DNA of 9,451 bases from CBDVAK01 sp965371945 (GTDB taxonomy: Bacteria; Pseudomonadota; Gammaproteobacteria; Competibacterales; JAHEDQ01): contig CBDVAK010000128.1 of assembly GCA_965371945.1 (NCBI GenBank), positions 1 to 9,451 of the forward strand, written 5' to 3'. A program made the translations under genes and the position numbers. The stretch's first letter is position 1; each line of letters starts with the position of its first letter. Below, one piece after another: positions 5,654 to 9,451 of this stretch. The notes below the pieces were generated by a model. It was not told the DNA's origin and did not search any database. It saw only the letters and a program-made list of their open reading frames with translations.

Positions 5654-7678
5654 TCAACCCGCCGCGGCCTCCGGCAGTCCCAGGGCGTATTGCTGGATAC
5701 GCTGGATTTCGTCGCGCAAACGAGCGGCCTCCTCGAATTCCAGATCGCGGGCGTGATGGAACATCTGCTGCTCCAGGTCGCGGAGCTTGCGAGAGAGTTT
5801 CGCGGGGCTCATGGTCGCGTAGCGTGCGGCCTCCTCAGCCACCTTGCGGGCTTCACCGGTGGAACCAGGCGCCCCGGGGCGATCCATTTGCATGATGTCA
5901 GCCACCGCTTTTTCCACCGATCGCGGTGTGATGCCATGCACCTGGTTGTATTCGCGCTGCTTGTCGCGGCGCCGATCGGTCTCATCGATGGCGCGTTGCA
6001 TCGAGCCGGTGACCCTGTCCGCATACATGATCGCCCGGCCACGCAGATTGCGGGCCGCCCGACCCACGGTCTGGATCAACGAAGTCTCGGAGCGCAGAAA
6101 GCCTTCCTTGTCGGCATCGAGAATGGCCACCAATGCCACCTCGGGCATGTCCAGCCCCTCGCGCAACAGGTTGATGCCCACCAGCACGTCGAACACCCCG
6201 AGCCGCAGATCCCGGATGATCTCGACCCGCTCCACGGTTTCGATGTCGGAATGCAGATAGCGCACCCGCACATCGTGCTCGGCCAGGTACTCGGTGAGGT
6301 TCTCGGACATGCGTTTGGTCAAGGTGGTGACCAGCACCCGATGACCGGCCGCCACCTGCTCACCGATCTCCGAGAGCAGATCGTCGACCTGGGTAGTGGC
6401 CGGTCGCACCTCCACGGCCGGGTCCACCAGCCCGGTGGGTCTGACCAGTTGTTCGACGACCTGATCGGCGTGCTCCAGTTCCCAGCGTCCCGGGGTGGCG
6501 GAAACGAACACCCCCTGCGACATCAGGGCCTCGAATTCATCAAAACGCAGCGGCCGGTTGTCAAGCGCCGACGGTAGCCGGAATCCGTATTCGACCAGAT
6601 TCTCCTTGCGGGAGCGGTCGCCCCGGTACATGCCACCAAGCTGTGGTACGGTGACGTGGCTTTCATCGATGAACACCAGTGCATCGTCGGGCAGATAGTC
6701 CATCAAGGTGGGCGGCGGCTGACCCGGCGCCCGACCGGTGAGGTGGCGGGAGTAGTTCTCGATACCCGAGCAGTAGCCCAGTTCCACCATCATCTCCAGA
6801 TCGAAGCGCGTGCGCTGCTCCAAACGCTGCTCTTCGACCAGTTTGTTGGCCCCGCGCAGTTCCTCAAGACGTTCCTCGAGTTCGGCGCGGATGGTATCCA
6901 CCGCAGCCAGCACGGTGTCGCGGGTGGTGACATAGTGTGACTTGGGGTAGATGGTCAGCCGCGGCACCCGCCGCAGGATCTCGCCGGTGAGCGGATCGAA
7001 ATAGCTCAGCGCCTCGATCTCGTCATCGAACAATTCCACCCTGACGGCCTCTTTCTCGGCGTCCGCGGGATGGATGTCGATCACTTCGCCGTGAACACGG
7101 TAGGTACCGCGCCCCAGCTCGAGGTCATTGCGGGTGTACTGCAACTCGGCCAGACGTCTGAGAATCGCGCGCTGGTCGATGAGATCACCGCAACTCAGAT
7201 GCAGCACCATACTCAAAAACTGGCGAGGATCACCGAGACCGTAGATCGAAGAGACCGTCGCCACCACCACGGTATCGGGGCGCTCGAGTATGGCCTTGGT
7301 GGCCGACAAACGCATCTGTTCGATGTGTTCGTTGACCGAGGCGTCCTTTGCGATATAGGTGTCTGAAGACGGCACATAGGCTTCAGGCTGGAAGTAGTCA
7401 TAGTAGGAAACGAAGTACTCGACCGCGTTGTCGGGAAAAAAATCACGCATCTCGCCGTAGAGCTGTGCCGCCAGGGTCTTGTTGGGAGCCAGCACGATCG
7501 CCGGGCGCTGCACCCGGTCTATGACGCTGGCCATGGTGTAGGTCTTGCCCGAGCCGGTGACGCCCAGCAGCACCTGCCCGGCGAGCCCGTCTTCCAGACC
7601 TGCCACCAGCGCGGCAATGGCCTCAGGTTGATCGCCCGCGGGCTCGAACGGGGCCTTTAACTGAAACTTTCGACTCAT
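5654..7678 (-). CDS. uvrB: Excinuclease ABC subunit B
   Basis: Damage-verifying, helicase-like subunit of nucleotide excision repair; it receives DNA from UvrA and recruits UvrC. 674 residues, the usual length. Walker A is GVTGSGKT (39-46). The DNA-gripping beta-hairpin region is YYDYFQPEAYVPSSDTYIAK. Walker B, at about residue 338, is VFIDESH; LREGLDMPEVALVAILDADK and QTVGRAARN are helicase motifs of the second RecA-like domain. The C-terminal UVR motif (KLRDLEQQMFHHARDLEFEEAARLRDE) contacts UvrA and UvrC. ATG at 7678 fits the family start (MSRKFQLKAPFEPAGDQPEAI). Its best Shine-Dalgarno, GAAGG, is about 12 nt away, so initiation may be modest. I see no clear LexA box (CTGT-N8-ACAG) upstream. 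Confidence 0.99.
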   Translation of the reverse strand: MSRKFQLKAPFEPAGDQPEAIAALVAGLEDGLAGQVLLGVTGSGKTYTMASVIDRVQRPAIVLAPNKTLAAQLYGEMRDFFPDNAVEYFVSYYDYFQPEAYVPSSDTYIAKDASVNEHIEQMRLSATKAILERPDTVVVATVSSIYGLGDPRQFLSMVLHLSCGDLIDQRAILRRLAELQYTRNDLELGRGTYRVHGEVIDIHPADAEKEAVRVELFDDEIEALSYFDPLTGEILRRVPRLTIYPKSHYVTTRDTVLAAVDTIRAELEERLEELRGANKLVEEQRLEQRTRFDLEMMVELGYCSGIENYSRHLTGRAPGQPPPTLMDYLPDDALVFIDESHVTVPQLGGMYRGDRSRKENLVEYGFRLPSALDNRPLRFDEFEALMSQGVFVSATPGRWELEHADQVVEQLVRPTGLVDPAVEVRPATTQVDDLLSEIGEQVAAGHRVLVTTLTKRMSENLTEYLAEHDVRVRYLHSDIETVERVEIIRDLRLGVFDVLVGINLLREGLDMPEVALVAILDADKEGFLRSETSLIQTVGRAARNLRGRAIMYADRVTGSMQRAIDETDRRRDKQREYNQVHGITPRSVEKAVADIMQMDRPGAPGSTGEARKVAEEAARYATMSPAKLSRKLRDLEQQMFHHARDLEFEEAARLRDEIQRIQQYALGLPEAAAG

Positions 7679-7727
7679 GGGGATTGTGTACCTTCTCGAA
7701 AAACCCTGCGCAACGGGTATACTTCGA

Positions 7728-7893
7728 TATACTCACGGCACACCGGTATTCCGTTTTGAGCGTGCGTGCATTGGTGTGGAGGGCAAGGCGGGAATGCGCC
7801 GCTCCAGCCCGCACTACAGCAAGCATTTCCAACGCAGCCATCCGCGTCAAGACGCGTGCGATCGAGGCCGAATACTGGCGTGCCGTGGGTATA
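7728..7893. repeat. 166-bp imperfect inverted repeat between uvrB and the aminotransferase gene
   Basis: Left arm 7728-7784 and the reverse complement of right arm 7893-7837 match at 40 of 57 positions without gaps. An inner pair, GGAATGC (7791-7797) and GCATTTCC (7823-7830), extends it around a ~25-nt loop. Both ends carry TATAC and a near-identical ~20 nt (TATACYCACGGCACRCC). Eleven of 17 mismatches become G-U pairs in plus-strand RNA. Read inward from each end, both arms would encode YTHGTPVF. The ends also carry outward-facing -10-like boxes: TATATC toward uvrB (7731-7726) and TATAGT toward the aminotransferase gene (7890-7895). It could be a MITE-like element, an RNA hairpin, a symmetric divergent promoter, or an inverted duplication. 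The rest of the 7679-7931 gap shows nothing else recognisable. Confidence 0.8.
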
Positions 7894-7895
7894 GT
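7890..7895 (+). promoter_or_regulatory. Possible -10 element upstream of the aminotransferase gene
   Basis: TATAGT matches the sigma70 -10 consensus at 5 of 6 positions and lies 36 nt before the TTG start. No good -35 box is seen 16-18 nt upstream, so this is tentative. Confidence 0.3.
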
Positions 7896-7931
7896 GTCCT
7901 TTCATTACTCTTCCGTTCCAGGAGCCCGACC

Positions 7932-9113
7932 TTGGACATAAAGCTTTCAAGCCGCGTGCAGCGCATCAAACCCTCCCCCACCCTCGCCGTCACCCAGCGC
8001 GCCGCTGAACTCAGAGCGGCCGGGCACGATGTCATCGGTCTTGGCGCCGGGGAACCCGACTTCGACACCCCCGACCATATCAAGCAAGCGGCGATCGAAG
8101 CCATCCACAGCGGGTTCACCAAGTATACCGCGGTGGATGGCACTCCCGGGCTCAAGCAGGCGGTGATCGCCAAATTCAAGCGCGACAATGGGCTCGACTA
8201 CCAGGGCGACCAGATACTGGTGTCCTGTGGCGGCAAACAAAGTTTCTTCAACCTCGCCCAGGCGCTGCTCGATGGCGGCGATGAAGTGATCATCCCGGCG
8301 CCATACTGGGTCTCCTACCCCGACATGGTGCTGCTCGCCGACGGGGTGCCGGTGGTGGTGGAAGCGGGCATCGAGCAACGCTACAAGCTCAGCCCCGAAC
8401 AACTGGAAGCCGCCATCACCCCGAAAACCCGCATGGTGGTGCTGAACAGCCCCTCCAATCCCACCGGCGTCGCCTACAGCCGTTCCGAATTGAGCGCGCT
8501 GGGCGACGTACTGCGCCGTCACCCCGGCATACTGATTGCCACCGATGACATGTACGAGCACATCCTCTGGTGCGAGGAGCCATTTTGCAACATCGTCATG
8601 GCCTGCCCGGATCTCTATGATCGCACCATCGTACTCAATGGCGTCTCCAAGGCCTATGCAATGACCGGCTGGCGCATCGGCTATGCGGGCGGACCGGCGC
8701 CTTTGATCAAGGCGATGAAAAAAGTTCAGTCGCAGAGCACATCTGGCGCCACCTCGATCTCGCAGGTGGCGGCTCAGGCCGCCCTGGAAGGAGACCAGTC
8801 CTGTGTGCAGGACATGCTGGTGGCCTTCAGAGAACGCCACGACTTCGTGGTCAAGCGCCTCAATGCCATGGCAGGCGTCAACGCCATCCACGGCGACGGC
8901 ACTTTTTACGCCTTCCCCAGTTTCCAGCCCGTGATCGATCGCATGGACGGCATCAGCAACGACGTCGAACTGGCCGAACATCTGCTCAACGAGGCCGAAG
9001 TTGCGGTAGTGCCCGGCTCGGCGTTTGGCACGGCGGGCAGCCTGCGGCTGTCGTTCGCCACCAGCATGGAAAACCTGGAGAAGGCCCTCGACCGGATCGC
9101 GGCCGCACTTTGA
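7932..9113 (+). CDS. aspC: Class I pyridoxal-phosphate aspartate aminotransferase
   Basis: PLP enzyme that moves the amino group between aspartate and 2-oxoglutarate (oxaloacetate and glutamate); some relatives also accept prephenate or aromatic substrates. 393 residues, cytosolic, no signal peptide. It has the class I-gamma pattern: N-terminal GLGAGEPDFDTPDHI, NSPSNPTG (172-179), TDDMYEH (PLP-contacting Asp205 and Tyr208), the Schiff-base lysine Lys240 in VSKAYAMTGWRIGYAGG, and the substrate-carboxylate arginine Arg372 in SLRLSFATS. The start is TTG at 7932, 7 nt after AGGAG. The open frame continues upstream through the inverted repeat but shows no family similarity there, and MDIKLSSRVQRIKPSPT matches the usual N-terminus. 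It is divergent from uvrB and followed by tRNA-Asn. The exact amino-donor range cannot be read from sequence. Confidence 0.94.
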   Translation: MDIKLSSRVQRIKPSPTLAVTQRAAELRAAGHDVIGLGAGEPDFDTPDHIKQAAIEAIHSGFTKYTAVDGTPGLKQAVIAKFKRDNGLDYQGDQILVSCGGKQSFFNLAQALLDGGDEVIIPAPYWVSYPDMVLLADGVPVVVEAGIEQRYKLSPEQLEAAITPKTRMVVLNSPSNPTGVAYSRSELSALGDVLRRHPGILIATDDMYEHILWCEEPFCNIVMACPDLYDRTIVLNGVSKAYAMTGWRIGYAGGPAPLIKAMKKVQSQSTSGATSISQVAAQAALEGDQSCVQDMLVAFRERHDFVVKRLNAMAGVNAIHGDGTFYAFPSFQPVIDRMDGISNDVELAEHLLNEAEVAVVPGSAFGTAGSLRLSFATSMENLEKALDRIAAAL

Positions 9114-9135
9114 CGACAAGTATCGACACAACGAT

Positions 9136-9186
9136 GCCGGCGGGTGGCCGAGACATGCATGCGCATGCTTGACCACCCGTACCGGC
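9136..9186 (+). terminator. Long hairpin after aspC, no T tract
   Basis: GCCGG-C-GGGTGG (9136-9147) pairs with CCACCC-G-(TA)-CCGGC (9173-9186), 12 bp with a 2-nt bulge, starting 22 nt past the aspC stop. Its loop contains the perfect palindrome GCATGCGCATGC (9157-9168). Without a T run it could protect the mRNA 3' end or stop transcription poorly. Its right arm overlaps the proposed tRNA-Asn -35 box. Confidence 0.55.
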
Positions 9187-9197
9187 GCTAGTACCAT
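9169..9197 (+). promoter_or_regulatory. Probable sigma70 promoter of tRNA-Asn
   Basis: -35 TTGACC (9169-9174), 17-nt spacer, -10 TACCAT (9192-9197), then a GC-rich stretch; the tRNA begins 13 nt further. The -10 is weak (4 of 6), but spacing and position resemble the tRNA-Val promoter in this window. Confidence 0.5.
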
Positions 9198-9210
9198 CCT
9201 GCGCCTCAAT

Positions 9211-9286
9211 TCCCCGGTAGCTCAGTTGGTAGAGCGGGTGACTGTTAATCACTAGGTCGGCGGTTCGAGCCCGTCCCGGGGAGCCA
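9211..9286 (+). tRNA. tRNA-Asn (anticodon GTT)
   Basis: 76-nt tRNA. Acceptor TCCCCGG (9211-9217) pairs with CCGGGGA (9276-9282), followed by discriminator G and an encoded CCA (9284-9286). D-arm GCTC...GAGC, anticodon loop CTGTTAA with anticodon GTT reading AAC and AAU, and T-loop TTCGAGC. It resembles gammaproteobacterial tRNA-Asn. Confidence 0.97.
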
Positions 9287-9297
9287 GACGAAATCAG

Positions 9298-9327
9298 GGG
9301 CTTGCGAGTGATCGCAGGCCCTTTTTT
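9298..9327 (+). terminator. Strong rho-independent terminator after tRNA-Asn
   Basis: GGGCTTGCGA (9298-9307) pairs with TCGCAGGCCC (9312-9321), 10 bp including one T-G pair, with loop GTGA, followed by six T (9322-9327). It ends the tRNA-Asn transcript 12 nt after the CCA. Confidence 0.93.
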
Positions 9328-9451
9328 ATGCCGAGTGGATTAGCCCGAACTGAGGCAACTGAGGGGTCGGACCAACGCAACCTGATGATCAATCTGTAAT
9401 TATTGCGTCACAACGGCCGCTTTTCTGGCTTAGATGCTGCTTTTGGATGGA
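9328..9451. other. Right-edge segment with no recognisable gene
   Basis: No open frame, RNA gene or promoter could be supported in these 124 bases. The last ~80 bases look less GC-rich than the rest. A short direct repeat, AACTGAGG, occurs at 9348-9355 and 9357-9364. No copy of the tRNA-Asn 3' end is present, so there is no evidence here of integration at the tRNA. Confidence 0.6.

Noticed and set aside
7728..7893. Integron attC site
   Set aside because: The ends lack the RYYYAAC and GTTRRRY core sequences, and no gene cassette or integrase is present.
7677..7931. Upstream extension of the aminotransferase frame by 85 residues
   Set aside because: The extension shows no family similarity, crosses the inverted repeat, and the TTG at 7932 has a good Shine-Dalgarno at the conserved N-terminus.
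7947..9209. 420-residue open frame on the minus strand opposite aspC
   Set aside because: It mirrors the aminotransferase codons (histidine- and glycine-rich composition), has no domain signal, and aspC itself is well supported.
9287..9451. Genomic-island attachment site at tRNA-Asn
   Set aside because: No repeat of the tRNA 3' end and no integrase is visible before the window ends.

Overview
The window looks like the core chromosome of a GC-rich gammaproteobacterium. The evidence is the gene order thrS-infC-rpmI-rplT-pheS-pheT, IF3, L35 and L20 proteins of gammaproteobacterial type, tRNA genes with encoded CCA ends, and sigma70-like tRNA promoters. I cannot name the genus. Nearly all of it is housekeeping DNA. 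I found no CRISPR array, insertion sequence with a transposase, or defence cassette.

Layout. Positions 1-5400 (minus strand) hold the translation operon, read right to left as thrS, infC, rpmI, rplT, pheS, pheT; pheT runs off the left edge. Positions 5508-5584 (minus) are tRNA-Val(GAC), just upstream of thrS, with its own promoter at 5600-5628. Positions 5654-7678 (minus) are uvrB. Positions 7679-7931 are a divergent intergenic region filled mostly by a 166-bp imperfect inverted repeat. Positions 7932-9113 (plus) are a class I aspartate aminotransferase with a TTG start. Positions 9211-9286 (plus) are tRNA-Asn(GTT) followed by a strong intrinsic terminator. The last ~120 bases hold no recognisable gene.

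How the genes work together. ThrRS and PheRS charge tRNAs, IF3 checks the initiation codon and start tRNA, and L35 and L20 build the 50S subunit, so the operon joins charging, initiation and ribosome assembly. Control points can be read from the sequence: infC appears to start at a non-canonical AUA codon, a terminator hairpin lies between rplT and pheS, and a terminator-like hairpin lies between tRNA-Val and thrS. UvrB is the damage-verification subunit of nucleotide excision repair. The aminotransferase links aspartate and glutamate metabolism.

The most unusual items are the inverted repeat between uvrB and the aminotransferase gene, whose mismatches are mostly G-U compatible in the plus-strand RNA; the rplT-pheS attenuator-like element, which lacks a phenylalanine leader peptide; and the AUA start of infC.
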